A stretch of DNA of 64,000 bases, taken from positions 943,001 to 1,007,000 of the forward strand of contig JADJXY010000002.1 of the NCBI GenBank assembly GCA_016720065.1, in the 5' to 3' direction. This document shows positions 19,720 to 28,134 of the stretch, in pieces. The first letter of the stretch is position 1, and every line of letters starts with the position of its first letter. Position numbers and translations under genes: made by a program. The notes beneath the pieces were generated by a model. That model ran no database searches and was not told the DNA's origin. It saw only the letters and a program-made list of their open reading frames with translations. Origin of the DNA: Betaproteobacteria bacterium (GTDB lineage: Bacteria; Pseudomonadota; Gammaproteobacteria; Burkholderiales; Rhodocyclaceae).

Positions 19720-20472
19720 CTACCTCCCGTGCCCGGTCCTCTGCTGGGTGGCCGCCAGGATGCCGCGCAAGATGTTGATTTCGTCCCTTTCCAGCCCGAC
19801 TCTGCCGAACAGGCGCCGCAACTTGGGCAGCAGCCTGCCCGGGTGATCTGGATTGTAAAACCCGGTATCGGTCATCACCTGCTCCAGGTGGGCATATAAG
19901 CCTTCGATCTCGGCCAGGGTGGCCGGGGGCGAGACGAAGGGCGTTGCCTCGCGCGACTCTGGCGGACAACCCGCCCAGGCGGCCATGCGCAACTCGTAGG
20001 TCAGGATTTGCACCGCCGCTCCCAGGTTGAGCGAAGAAAACTCGGGATTGGCCGGAATGGTGACGGCTTCCTGGCAGCACAGCGCTTCCGCATTGTTCAG
20101 GCCATTGGTCTCGTTGCCGAAGACCAGGGCCACCTCCCCCTCCTCGGCCACGGCGAGGAGCCGGCTGGCGGCGTCCCGTACCCCCTGCGGGGCGGGCCCC
20201 AGATCCCGCGCCCGGGCCGTTAGCGCCACCGCATGGACCGTTCCGGCCAGGGCTTCAGGAAGGGAGGCATAGACCCGCGCCTCCCGCAGGAGGTCGACGG
20301 CCCCCGTGGCCCGGACATCGGCTTCCGGGTCTGGAAAAGAGCGGGGCGCAACGAGGTTCAGGCGCCGGAGCCCCATGGTTTTCATGGCGCGCGCGACGGC
20401 GCCGATGTTGCCCGGATGGCTGGGACGGCAGAGCACGACAGCAATGCGGGCCAGCAGATCGTCCGCTTTCAT
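19720..20472 (-). CDS. trmJ: tRNA 2'-O-methyltransferase TrmJ
   Basis: 250 residues. The three SPOUT/TrmH motifs are present: VVLCRPSHPGNIGAVARAMK, VALVFGNETNGLNNAE and IPANPEFSSLNLGAAVQIL, the last two forming the knotted SAM site. The C-terminal extension (ERDEINILRGIL) is typical of TrmJ, which methylates position 32 of several tRNAs. Divergent trmJ and suhB is a common arrangement in betaproteobacteria. Confidence 0.92.
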   Translation of the reverse strand: MKADDLLARIAVVLCRPSHPGNIGAVARAMKTMGLRRLNLVAPRSFPDPEADVRATGAVDLLREARVYASLPEALAGTVHAVALTARARDLGPAPQGVRDAASRLLAVAEEGEVALVFGNETNGLNNAEALCCQEAVTIPANPEFSSLNLGAAVQILTYELRMAAWAGCPPESREATPFVSPPATLAEIEGLYAHLEQVMTDTGFYNPDHPGRLLPKLRRLFGRVGLERDEINILRGILAATQQRTGHGR

Positions 20473-20561
20473 AGTACAATTAACGGGTTATAACAATCGG
20501 CGACACCCGTTACACCCGTTTCGACTCTGGTCCGCGGCGGGGTCGCCAGCTCTTTTCCAAT

Positions 20562-21374
20562 ATGCATCCCGCCCTCAACATCGCCATCAAGGCTGCGCGC
20601 CGCGCAGGTCAGATCATCAACCGCGCCTCCAATGACCTCGATCTGCTGAAGGTCTCCGCAAAACAGCCCAATGACTTCGTCACCGAGGTCGATCGAGCGG
20701 CCGAAGCGGCCATCATCGAAATCCTGTGCGAGGCTTATCCCAACTATGGGATTCTAGCAGAGGAGTCCGGCGAAACCGCCGGCAAAGGCGCCCGGGATGC
20801 GGAGTTCCAGTGGATCATCGATCCCCTGGACGGCACGACGAATTTCATCCACGGCCTGCCCCAGTATGCCATTTCCATTGCCCTTGCCCGGGCAGGAACG
20901 GTCGAGCAGGCTGTCGTCTTCGATCCCAATCGCAATGAACTCTTCACCGCCGGCAAGGGCGCCGGTGCTTTCCTGAACGACCGGCGCATCCGCGTTTCCC
21001 GGCGGGCCAAGCTCCAGGAAGCGCTGATCGGCACGGGATTCCCCTATCGCATGTTCGACCATGTCGATACGTACCTGGCCATCTTCAAGGAACTGACCCA
21101 GAAGACCGCCGGTTTGCGCCGACCCGGTGCCGCGTCGCTGGATCTTTGTTACGTCGCCTGCGGGCGCTATGACGGGTTCTGGGAGTTTGGTCTGTCGCCC
21201 TGGGACATGGCAGCAGGGGCGCTGGTCATTTCCGAAGCGGGCGGCTTGGTCAGCGACTTGAACGGCGATCCCGGGTTCCTGGAGAGCGGCAATATCGTCG
21301 CCGGAACCCCCAAGGTCTTCGCCCCCCTGCTGCAACTCATCGCCAGTCACAAGACCTCGCGTCTCAAAGCTTAA
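20562..21374 (+). CDS. suhB: Inositol-1-monophosphatase family protein SuhB
   Basis: 270 residues. Metal and substrate motifs are GILAEESGE, WIIDPLDGTTNFIHGLPQYAIS and EFGLSPWDMAAGALVISEAGG, the full inositol monophosphatase set. In E. coli, SuhB also joins the rRNA transcription antitermination complex, but that role cannot be read here. It lies divergently from trmJ, and the membrane acyltransferase gene follows after four bases. Confidence 0.93.
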   Translation: MHPALNIAIKAARRAGQIINRASNDLDLLKVSAKQPNDFVTEVDRAAEAAIIEILCEAYPNYGILAEESGETAGKGARDAEFQWIIDPLDGTTNFIHGLPQYAISIALARAGTVEQAVVFDPNRNELFTAGKGAGAFLNDRRIRVSRRAKLQEALIGTGFPYRMFDHVDTYLAIFKELTQKTAGLRRPGAASLDLCYVACGRYDGFWEFGLSPWDMAAGALVISEAGGLVSDLNGDPGFLESGNIVAGTPKVFAPLLQLIASHKTSRLKA

Positions 21375-21378
21375 GCCT

Positions 21379-22500
21379 ATGGCGACATCACCCGAATCCG
21401 CGCCAGCCTTCTCGACCCTGCCCACGGCTCGCCTCCCCCTGATCGACGCCCTCAAGGCGCTGGCCTCCCAGTTGGTCCTGCTGCACCATTTTTCGGCCTA
21501 CGGCCCTTTGTCCCAAGCTTTCGAAGGCTTCGCACCGCAGTTGCAGGCCTGGCTTTACGACTATGGACGCATCGCCGTCCAGGTCTTCCTGGTGGTGGCA
21601 GGATTTCTCGCGGCGCGCAGTCTGGCGCCCGGATCCCGGCCAGTAGCGTTCAACCCGCTACAGGTCATCACCAAGCGCTATCTTCGTCTGGCGCCCCCCT
21701 TTGCGGCGGCCTTGGTCCTCGCAGTCGCCTGTTCCGCCCTGGCCCGCCTCTGGTTGGACGACGATGCCATCCCCGCCAGCCCCACGCTCTTGCAATTCCT
21801 GGCCCATTCCTTTCTGGTGCAAGGGATACTGGAATTCGACGCCCTGTCCGCCGGCGTCTGGTACGTGGCTATCGATTTCCAGTTGTTCGTCCTGTTCGCG
21901 CTCGTGCTCTGGAGCGGACGCAAGTTCGGCAGCGCGAAGCTGAACCTCGCGCCCTTCCTTGTCGCCCTCCTGGCCCTCGCCTCACTCCTCTACTTCAATC
22001 GGCTCGCTTCATGGGATGACTGGGGTATTTATTTCTTCGGTTCCTACGCCCTGGGGGCCGTTTCGTACTGGGCTTCGGACCGCTGCCGCCCGGCATTTCT
22101 GCTTGGAGTACTCTGGGCGGTCGGCATTTTTGCCCTCGCCCTGGATTTCCGCTTGCGCATCGCCGTGGCGCTGACTGTGGCCCTAGTTCTCGGTGCCAGC
22201 CGCAGACTCGGCCTTTTTCATCGCTGGCCGGATTTTCGCCTCATGGAATACCTCGGACGCATCTCGTTCTCGGTCTTCCTGGTCCACTTCCCCATCTACC
22301 TCCTGATGAACGCCTTCTACGAGCGCTTTGGCAATGACAGTCAGACCCTGGCCCTTTCGGCTATGGTCGCAGCCTGGTCATGCAGCATCTTTGCCGGGCA
22401 AATATTTCATCACTGTGTCGAGAGCCGACCGACGAGTTTCTGGGCCGCGCTCGTTTTCCAGGCCAGGGCAACGCTGGCAGTGCGCCTGGGATTTCGCTGA
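21379..22500 (+). CDS. Membrane acyltransferase (acyltransferase 3 / OafA family)
   Basis: 373 residues with about ten hydrophobic helices. It starts with LPLIDALKALASQLVLLHHFSAYGPLS, holding the conserved histidine of acyltransferase-3 proteins, then IAVQVFLVVAGFLAARSL, ITKRYLRLAPPF and, near the end, RISFSVFLVHFPIYLLMN. Such proteins move acetyl or other acyl groups onto exported sugars or antibiotics across the inner membrane. The substrate is not known. It starts four bases after suhB, and an accessory region with insertion elements begins right after it. Confidence 0.85.
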   Translation: MATSPESAPAFSTLPTARLPLIDALKALASQLVLLHHFSAYGPLSQAFEGFAPQLQAWLYDYGRIAVQVFLVVAGFLAARSLAPGSRPVAFNPLQVITKRYLRLAPPFAAALVLAVACSALARLWLDDDAIPASPTLLQFLAHSFLVQGILEFDALSAGVWYVAIDFQLFVLFALVLWSGRKFGSAKLNLAPFLVALLALASLLYFNRLASWDDWGIYFFGSYALGAVSYWASDRCRPAFLLGVLWAVGIFALALDFRLRIAVALTVALVLGASRRLGLFHRWPDFRLMEYLGRISFSVFLVHFPIYLLMNAFYERFGNDSQTLALSAMVAAWSCSIFAGQIFHHCVESRPTSFWAALVFQARATLAVRLGFR

Positions 22501-22629
22501 GCCGGCTTGCGGAATCACGCTTACTCCCACTCAATTATCAACGAGCCATTGAACCCCGCGTGAATACTGGGTTCCGCCCATATCACCCCCGCTGATACCG
22601 TCACTGATACCGTCAACAAAGGATGCTTA
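22501..22629. other. Non-coding remnant between acyltransferase and IS630
   Basis: No complete gene is seen. On the minus strand a frame of about 30 codons ends with IHAGFNGSLIIEWE and a TAA stop at 22519-22521; it is open into the IS630 end and may be the 3' remnant of a gene disrupted by the insertions. Two copies of GATACCGTCA lie at 22594-22603 and 22606-22615. Confidence 0.3.
22594..22615. repeat. Two direct copies of GATACCGTCA left of the IS pair
   Basis: GATACCGTCA occurs at 22594-22603 and 22606-22615, two bases apart. Another direct copy lies at 25566-25575 and an inverted copy at 25534-25543, on the far side of the two insertion elements. The copies may be remains of one repeated locus split by the insertions. 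Confidence 0.45.
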
Positions 22630-23748
22630 TTGATCCGGCCAGCTTAAGTTTGAATTTTCAAGCGGCATATTTGACACGCGGATCTTGGAAGAAGCTTTTG
22701 ACCCGCTCGGGTGATTGTTCGAGTTTGACCATGTGTTCGGTAGCGGCGAGTTTCAATTTGGCCTTGGTGCGCACCGGCACTTTCGTCCCGATGGCATGCT
22801 TGAGGTCGGCATTGAGACGCTCCTCAGGGTTCAGCTCCGGGCTATAGCTGGGCAGGTAGAACAGTTCGATCTTGTCCTGACGTTCAGCGGCCCATGCCTT
22901 GACCGGTTTGCTGTGATGGACCCGCAAATTGTCGAGAATCAAGAACACCTTCTTGCCGGCATCCTTGATCAGCGCGTCAAGGAATTCGATCAGCTTGTCG
23001 GAGTTGAACGCCTCGTCAATGATCATCCAACGTGTTTTGCCCTGATTGGTCACCGTCGCAATCATCGACAGCTTCTGCCGCGTACCGCCTACCGTGTAGG
23101 TGACCGGCGTCTTGCCTGCCGGTGCGTAGCAGCGACCGCGTACATCGGTATTGACCAAGGCAGTTTCATCGCCCCAGTGAATCTCGCCGCCTTCCGCCTT
23201 GGCACGCTTCTCTATTTCCGGGTATTGCTCATTGAGCCAGGCTTGCACGGCTTCCGGTCGTTGCTCGTAGGCCTTCTTGATCGGCTTCTGGGGGTGAAGC
23301 CCCAGCGCGACAGATAGTTGCCGACACCGCGTACCGATAGTTTGATGCCATATTCCCGTTCGATCAGTTGCATGACCGCAGCACGATTCCAAAGCGCAAA
23401 TTCCATCTTCAGTTGCTCGGGGCGCTTGTCACAAATGATCTTTCGGATCGCCTCCTCTTGCTCCTCTGTCAGCGTCCGCCCTTGACCTGCGCGTTTGCCT
23501 CGCGTGGTCGGCTTGAGGGCAGCAAGGCCACCTTCTTCATACCGATCAATCGCAGACCGAACTGTCGGATACGAAAGCCCACTGAGCTCGACGATTTGCA
23601 TTACGCCGTAGCCCTTGCGGTGCAGCCGCACCACTTGCTTACGCCGTTCGTGCAGTTGCTCAAGTGTCGAATATCTTGCGTCGTCTTTTTCCATTCGTCC
23701 AACATGGGGGCTGACCCATAAATTTCAAGCATTATTGTGCCGAGTCAA
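22630..23748 (-). mobile_element. IS630-family insertion sequence, complete ends
   Basis: The element is 1119 bases. Its ends are imperfect inverted repeats: the left reads TTGATCCGGC... inward and the right, on the other strand, TTGACTCGGC..., matching at 20 of the first 30 positions. A TA dinucleotide flanks both ends (22628-22629 and 23749-23750), the hallmark target duplication of the IS630/Tc1-mariner superfamily. The single transposase gene inside is frameshifted. Confidence 0.85.
22658..23694 (-). pseudogene. IS630 transposase, split by a frameshift
   Basis: The first part (start 23694) is the helix-turn-helix half: VVRLHRKGYGVMQIVELSGL, SYPTVRSAIDRYEEGGLAAL and RAVMQLIEREYGIKLS-like sequence up to YLSRWGFTP. 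The second part, in another frame, continues QKPIKKAYEQRPEAVQAWL and carries the DDE triad: IHWGDETALV, FLILDNLRVHHSK and LPSYSPELNPEERLN. The frames meet at a run of five G on the plus strand (23290-23294); six would join them. This can be an inactivating deletion, a programmed shift site or a sequencing error in a homopolymer. Confidence 0.85.
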
Positions 23749-23793
23749 TAGTATTCATACGGGCGGCGCGCGTCAAGATAGTTGTCGCCTGAT

Positions 23794-24885
23794 TCATGCC
23801 GCCAAAGGCTGCTTATCTGTCGCTGGCGATGTTGTGTTGACCACCGAGTCGCGTTCCGGATTGAGCGTCACGGCGCCGATGGGGGCCCAGTCGCGCGTAT
23901 GGCCCGACCAGCGGGCAGGGTTGCGTTCTCTCGCCTTGGTATACAACGCATGACGCGCCGCGAGAATCGCATGGTCTTCGCCGGCATGGCGCTGTGCCGG
24001 GCTGACGTAGCGGATGCCGCTGTGGCGATGATCGAAGTTGTACCAATGCACGAAGCCGGCGGCCCAGCGACGGGCGGCATCGAGATCGTCGAACCCCTTG
24101 GCCGGGAACTCGGGGCGGTACTTGGCGGTGCGGAACAGCGCCTCGGCATAGGCGTTGTCATCGGACACGCGCGGACGCGAGTACGAAGGCTTGATACCCA
24201 GCCAGTGCAGCATCGCCAACACGGTCGTGGCCTTGAGTGTGGCGCCGTTGTCGCCGTGCAGCACCGGCTTGGTATCGAGGGCCGCGATGCCCTCGGCCAG
24301 CGCCGTGCGCCGCACCAGATGCGCAGCATGGTCGGCGGCATCGGTCTCATGCACTTCCCAGCCGACGATCTTGCGGCTGTACAGATCGAGGATCAGGTAC
24401 AGGTGAAACCAGCGGCCGACCACGGCAGCCGGCAGGTAGGTCATGTCCCAGCACCAGACCTGGCGCGGTGTCGTGGCGATGTGCGTAGTCGGCGGGCGCG
24501 TGGCCGCAGGCGCTCTGGCGCGACCACGGTGGGCGCTCTGCCCGTGCGCGCGCAAGACGCGGGCGAAGGTCGATTCGCTGGCGAGATAGACGCCTTCGTC
24601 GGCCAGCATGGGCACGATGCGCGCCGGCGGCACGTCGGCAAAGCGCGGCTCGTTGGCCACACGCAGCACCTCGGCGCGCTCGGCCGGGCTCAGGGCGTGC
24701 GCCGGTGCCGGACGCAGCGCTGCGGGCCTGCCGTCGCCCGCAGTGAGTCCGTCGTGGGCCTGCCAGCGCTGCAGGGTGCGCACGTCGATGCCGGCAATCT
24801 CGCAGGCGTGGCGCAAGCGGGCGCCGGCCTGGTGCGCCGTGTGGATGTCTCGGGCAAGTCGCTGGCGATCTTCGAGGCCGATCAT
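23794..24885 (-). CDS. IS3-family transposase OrfB (integrase core)
   Basis: 363 residues from the ATG at 24885, which overlaps the ancestral orfA stop as ATGA. An N-terminal helix-turn-helix (ACEIAGIDVRTLQRWQAHDG) precedes the DDE core: VWCWDMTYLPAA, VLHGDNGATLKATTV and DDNAYAEALFRTAKYRPEFPA. In IS3 elements the active transposase is an OrfAB fusion made by ribosomal frameshifting. OrfB itself looks intact, but orfA is damaged. Confidence 0.88.
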   Translation of the reverse strand: MIGLEDRQRLARDIHTAHQAGARLRHACEIAGIDVRTLQRWQAHDGLTAGDGRPAALRPAPAHALSPAERAEVLRVANEPRFADVPPARIVPMLADEGVYLASESTFARVLRAHGQSAHRGRARAPAATRPPTTHIATTPRQVWCWDMTYLPAAVVGRWFHLYLILDLYSRKIVGWEVHETDAADHAAHLVRRTALAEGIAALDTKPVLHGDNGATLKATTVLAMLHWLGIKPSYSRPRVSDDNAYAEALFRTAKYRPEFPAKGFDDLDAARRWAAGFVHWYNFDHRHSGIRYVSPAQRHAGEDHAILAARHALYTKARERNPARWSGHTRDWAPIGAVTLNPERDSVVNTTSPATDKQPLAA

Positions 24886-25356
24886 TCGTCCTCTCCCTTG
24901 TTGAAGATCGCCGCGACTTTTTTTGACAGCACCAGCAGGGCTGCCGTCTCCGCCAAGGCTTTGTCCTTGCGCCGCAGCTCGCGCTCCAGCTCCTTGATGC
25001 GGCGCCGGTCCTGTTTGGTCTGCTGCGGGCTGGCACGGGCCTCTTCGGGCTCGGCCAGTGCCTGCGTGGCGCTTTGCCGCCAGGCTGCCAGCTCCTGCGG
25101 GTATAACACCATTGGCGCGGCACCAGGCGTTCTTGCCTGCTTCGTCCATCGCTGCCGTGGTCAGCACGGCATCGAAGCGGGCGGCCGCTGTCCAGGCCCG
25201 CTCGCGAGCGGGCCTGGACAGCGCCTCGCTGCGCCAGCGTTCCAGCGTCGAGACACCAACGCCGATCTCATGCGCCACGTCGTCCAATGTCGCGCTTTCC
25301 GGCGGCAACAACTTCGCCACCGCTCTGTCCTTGAATGCTTGTCCGTATCGAGCCAA
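24882..25356 (-). pseudogene. IS3-family OrfA, frameshifted
   Basis: The start MARYGQAFKDRAVAKLLPP and the helix-turn-helix LDDVAHEIGVGVSTLERWR are normal up to AWCRANGV. One extra base around 25101-25107 then shifts the frame; the proper continuation, YPQELAAWRQS through a leucine-zipper-like RRIKELERELRRKDKALAE to NKGEDE, lies in the next frame (24882-25112). The shifted frame happens to enter orfB, producing one open frame of 520 codons with a nonsense middle of about 70 residues. Confidence 0.8.
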
Positions 25357-25419
25357 TTCGTTCTTCCATCATCGCCCCCAGTTTGTCGATTCTATCGGGG
25401 CGACAACTATTCTGACGCG

Positions 25420-25618
25420 GGGGGCGGGTTTCCAGGCGATTGCGGAAAAGCAAGCTTTCGCGGACGTTCACCGACGTTCGGAAAATCGACGAATTATCCA
25501 TGCAACGAATGTTGCAGACATCCACCTCGTTTGTGACGGTATCGGCGGCAAATTGGTCAGTTTCTGATACCGTCAAATCACCCGAAAACTCTTGCGTTGA
25601 CTGGTTCTCGGCAATTCC
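25420..25618. other. Non-coding stretch between IS3 and the toxin gene
   Basis: No recognisable gene. A minus-strand frame from 25576 (MTVSETDQFAADTVTNEV) runs into the IS3 end and resembles nothing I know; it could be the 5' part of a gene cut by the insertion. GATACCGTCA occurs at 25566-25575 and inverted at 25534-25543. Confidence 0.3.
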
Positions 25619-25927
25619 CTACCCCTCCTCCAATCGCTCGGCGTATCCCGCTTCGCGCTGGCTGCGAATCGCCAGCACAAAGACGATGTCCATTTCCGGC
25701 ACATAACGATAGAGTGCGAGATAACCTCTGGTACGGCGACCAATGACAAGTTCCCGCTTGCCGTTCGCCACCGGACGACCGATCAGCGGGTTCTGCTCCA
25801 GGACATCCAAAGCAGCGATGATTTCTCCAATGCGCTGACCAGGATTCTCGATCTGATAGGTTGCCAGGTGGTCAAGGATGCGGTCGAAGTCCTCCGCAAC
25901 CTCTGGGGCCAACTCGATCCTGGCCAT
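25619..25927 (-). CDS. ParE/RelE-superfamily toxin
   Basis: 102 residues from the ATG at 25927 (MARIELAPEVAEDFDRILDHL). The pattern, with an N-terminal helical hairpin, IGEIIAALDVLEQNPLIGRPV, the arginine-rich strand GKRELVIGRRTRGYLALYRYV and MDIVFVLAIRSQREAGY, fits ParE toxins (gyrase-directed) in the RelE fold. The start is one base after the antitoxin stop, so the two are coupled. The longer open frame upstream is antitoxin DNA read in another frame. Confidence 0.88.
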   Translation of the reverse strand: MARIELAPEVAEDFDRILDHLATYQIENPGQRIGEIIAALDVLEQNPLIGRPVANGKRELVIGRRTRGYLALYRYVPEMDIVFVLAIRSQREAGYAERLEEG

Positions 25928-25928
25928 T

Positions 25929-26213
25929 TCAGCGTGCCAGTTTTCGGGCTGCGGGACGCTTGGCAGATTTTCCGGCGACACGAGCTTCGAGATACTTGCG
26001 CATCTCGGTCCAGGGAATGGTTTTGCCAGAAGACACGATGTCGGCATAACGCTGTTCAGCCACCGCATCAAAGTCTGCTCTGAGTTCAGCCTGCTGCGTC
26101 TTTTCGGCAATGGCCTCCAGAATAAAGCCATGGGCTGTCGTCCCGGAGCGTTTCGCTGCGGTTGCTACCCGTGCTTTCAGATCTTCGGACAGGCGAATGG
26201 TCGTGGTGGTCAT
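25929..26213 (-). CDS. Ribbon-helix-helix antitoxin (CopG/ParD-like)
   Basis: 94 residues from the ATG at 26213, which has GGAG at eight-base spacing; a GTG three codons earlier is too close to that site. MTTTTIRLSEDLKARVATAAKRSGTTAHGFILEAIAEKT is a ribbon-helix-helix DNA-binding domain, and the C-terminal part (MRKYLEARVAGKSAKRPAARK) is the probable toxin-binding tail. Antitoxin before toxin, one base apart, is the standard type II arrangement. A palindrome lies upstream. Confidence 0.85.
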   Translation of the reverse strand: MTTTTIRLSEDLKARVATAAKRSGTTAHGFILEAIAEKTQQAELRADFDAVAEQRYADIVSSGKTIPWTEMRKYLEARVAGKSAKRPAARKLAR

Positions 26214-26248
26214 AACAGACACTCCGATTCAGAGATTGGAGCCTTATG

Positions 26249-26266
26249 GTAGCACTTATGTGCTAC
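26249..26266. promoter_or_regulatory. Palindromic operator candidate of the toxin-antitoxin pair
   Basis: A perfect inverted repeat GTAGCAC-TTAT-GTGCTAC lies 36 bases upstream of the antitoxin ATG. Ribbon-helix-helix antitoxins autorepress by binding such sites. Another inverted repeat, CTCCGCA with TGCGGAG around TTATT, lies at 26285-26303, between this site and guaA. Confidence 0.55.
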
Positions 26267-26387
26267 AACGGGCGATCAGCTTTTCTCCGCATTATTTGCG
26301 GAGATTGACAGCACTTATCTCCGCACGGTCACTAAACCTACGCTTACTCTGGCTTTGCGGGCAGGTGAAATACCACCTCGATCCCGG

Positions 26388-27953
26388 TCACTCCCACTCG
26401 ATGGTCGCCGGCGGCTTGCCGGAAATGTCGTACACCACCCGGTTGATGCCCCGCACCTCGTTGATGATGCGGTTGGACACCTTCCCCAGCAGGCTGTGGG
26501 GCAATTCGGCCCAATGGGCGGTCATGAAGTCCTGGGTCTGCACGGCGCGCAGGGCCACGACGTACTCGTACGTGCGGCCGTCACCCATGACGCCGACGCT
26601 CTTCACCGGCAGGAAGACGGCGAAGGCCTGGCTGGTCTTGTCGTACCAGTCTGCCGCGCGCAGTTCGTCGATGAAGATGGCGTCGGCCCGACGCAGCAGG
26701 TCGGCGAAGTCCTTCCTGACCTCGCCCAGGATGCGCACGCCGAGGCCGGGACCAGGGAAGGGGTGGCGATAGACCATTTCGTGGGGCAGGCCGAGAGCGA
26801 TGCCCAATTCACGGACTTCGTCCTTGAACAACTCGCGCAGGGGCTCCAGGAGCTTGAGATTTAAGGTTTCCGGCAGACCGCCGACGTTGTGGTGGCTCTT
26901 GATGGTGTGGGCCTTGCCGGTCTTGCTGCCGGCGGATTCGATCACGTCCGGGTAGATGGTGCCCTGGGCCAGCCATTTGGCATTGGGCAGCTTCTTCGCC
27001 TCGGCCTGGAAGACCTCGACGAACTCGCGGCCGATGATCTTGCGCTTCTGTTCCGGGTCTGAAACGCCTTTCAGGTGGCCCATGAACTGCTCGCTGGCGT
27101 CGACATGGATGACTTTGACACCGAGGTTGCGGGCGAAAGTCTGCATCACCTGCTCCGCTTCGTTCAGGCGCAGAAGGCCGTTATCGACGAAGACGCAGGT
27201 GAGTTGCTCGCCGATGGCCCGATGCAGGAGCGCCGCCACCACCGAGGAATCGACGCCCCCGGAGAGGCCGAGGATGACTTCCTCCTGGCCCACCTGGGTG
27301 CGTACCTTGGCTATGGCCTCGTTCACGTAGTCCGGCATGTTCCAGTCATGCCCACAGCCGCAGATCTCATGCACGAAGCGGGCGATCATATCCTTGCCCT
27401 TGAGGGTGTGAGTGACCTCGGGGTGGAACTGGACGGCGTAGAAACCGCGTGCCTCGTCGGCCATGGCCGCCACCGGGCATGACGCGTTGCCGGCGATGAC
27501 TTTGAAGCCCGGCGGCAGTTCGGTGACCTTGTCGCCGTGGCTCATCCACACGTCGAGGAGGCCGTGCCCCTGGTCGTTGCTGCGGTCCTGGATGCCGTTG
27601 AAAAGGCGGGAATGACCCCGGGCCCGCACCTCGGCGTAGCCGAATTCCCGTTTGCCGGAGCTCTCCACCTTGCCACCCAACTGCTGGGCCATGGTCTGCA
27701 TGCCGTAGCAGATGCCCAAAACCGGCACCCCCAACTCGAACACCACCTGGGGCGCCTTCCAGTCCAAGGCTTCGTAGACCGAATTCGGGCCGCCGGAAAG
27801 AATGATGCCTTGGGGTTTGAACTGGCGCACAAAGTCGCTTGACACATCGAAGGGATGCAACTCGCAATAAACTTGCTGCTCCCGAACCCGGCGGGCAATC
27901 AGTTGCGTCACCTGGGAACCAAAGTCGAGGATGAGAATTTTCTGATGGGACAT
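26388..27953 (-). CDS. guaA: GMP synthase (glutamine-hydrolysing)
   Basis: 521 residues from the ATG at 27953 (MSHQKILILDFGSQVTQLIARR). The amidotransferase part has the catalytic cysteine in LGICYGMQTMAQ and HPEVTHT. The ATP-pyrophosphatase part has LGLSGGVDSSVVAALL. The dimerisation domain ends with KPPATIEWE. It converts XMP to GMP using glutamine. It follows guaB on the same strand, with a small membrane-peptide gene between. Confidence 0.97.
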   Translation of the reverse strand: MSHQKILILDFGSQVTQLIARRVREQQVYCELHPFDVSSDFVRQFKPQGIILSGGPNSVYEALDWKAPQVVFELGVPVLGICYGMQTMAQQLGGKVESSGKREFGYAEVRARGHSRLFNGIQDRSNDQGHGLLDVWMSHGDKVTELPPGFKVIAGNASCPVAAMADEARGFYAVQFHPEVTHTLKGKDMIARFVHEICGCGHDWNMPDYVNEAIAKVRTQVGQEEVILGLSGGVDSSVVAALLHRAIGEQLTCVFVDNGLLRLNEAEQVMQTFARNLGVKVIHVDASEQFMGHLKGVSDPEQKRKIIGREFVEVFQAEAKKLPNAKWLAQGTIYPDVIESAGSKTGKAHTIKSHHNVGGLPETLNLKLLEPLRELFKDEVRELGIALGLPHEMVYRHPFPGPGLGVRILGEVRKDFADLLRRADAIFIDELRAADWYDKTSQAFAVFLPVKSVGVMGDGRTYEYVVALRAVQTQDFMTAHWAELPHSLLGKVSNRIINEVRGINRVVYDISGKPPATIEWE

Positions 27954-28008
27954 GGTGCCGGACCCGCTACAGTGGCCAAAAGGAAAGGTGCCGGCGTGCC
28001 GGCACCTG

Positions 28009-28131
28009 TCAAAGATCAAATTTGCTCACGCCCAGTTTGTCGAAGTAGAGCATGAGTTGGGAAACCCCCAATGCGGCGCCCAAGGCCAAAACGATGAGCA
28101 GCGCCTTGAGCCATCCAGGCCATTTGGACAT
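28009..28131 (-). CDS. Small single-span membrane protein between guaB and guaA
   Basis: 40 residues: MSKWPGWLKALLIVLALGAA, then LGVSQLMLYFDKLGVSKFDL. One transmembrane helix spans about residues 7-30, with a basic N-terminus and a short polar tail. The ATG at 28131 is three bases after the guaB stop, and 55 bases remain to the guaA start. The function is unknown. The tight fit after guaB and the sensible membrane topology argue for a real gene, but its shortness leaves doubt. Confidence 0.55.
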   Translation of the reverse strand: MSKWPGWLKALLIVLALGAALGVSQLMLYFDKLGVSKFDL

Positions 28132-28134
28132 GTC

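Larger units (their letters stand above)
23769..25419 (-). mobile_element. IS3-family insertion sequence
   Basis: Inverted ends are seen: the left starts CGCGTCAAGATAGTTGTCGC at 23769 and the right, on the minus strand, starts CGCGTCAGAATAGTTGTCGC at 25419. The outermost CGCG may be a four-base target duplication or part of the repeat. Inside are orfA and orfB in the usual overlapping arrangement. It begins about 20 bases after the IS630 end, so the two elements are side by side, not nested. Confidence 0.8.

Noticed and set aside
22519..22560. Peptide end IHAGFNGSLIIEWE resembling GuaA (IEWE) or a dCTP-deaminase-like strand
   Set aside because: Too short; only four residues match the GuaA end and the rest is unrelated. 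Kept only as a possible gene remnant.
26285..26303. Hairpin CTCCGCA/TGCGGAG as guaA terminator
   Set aside because: About 85 bases after the guaA stop and followed by A-rich rather than T-rich sequence on the transcript strand, so a terminator is not supported.
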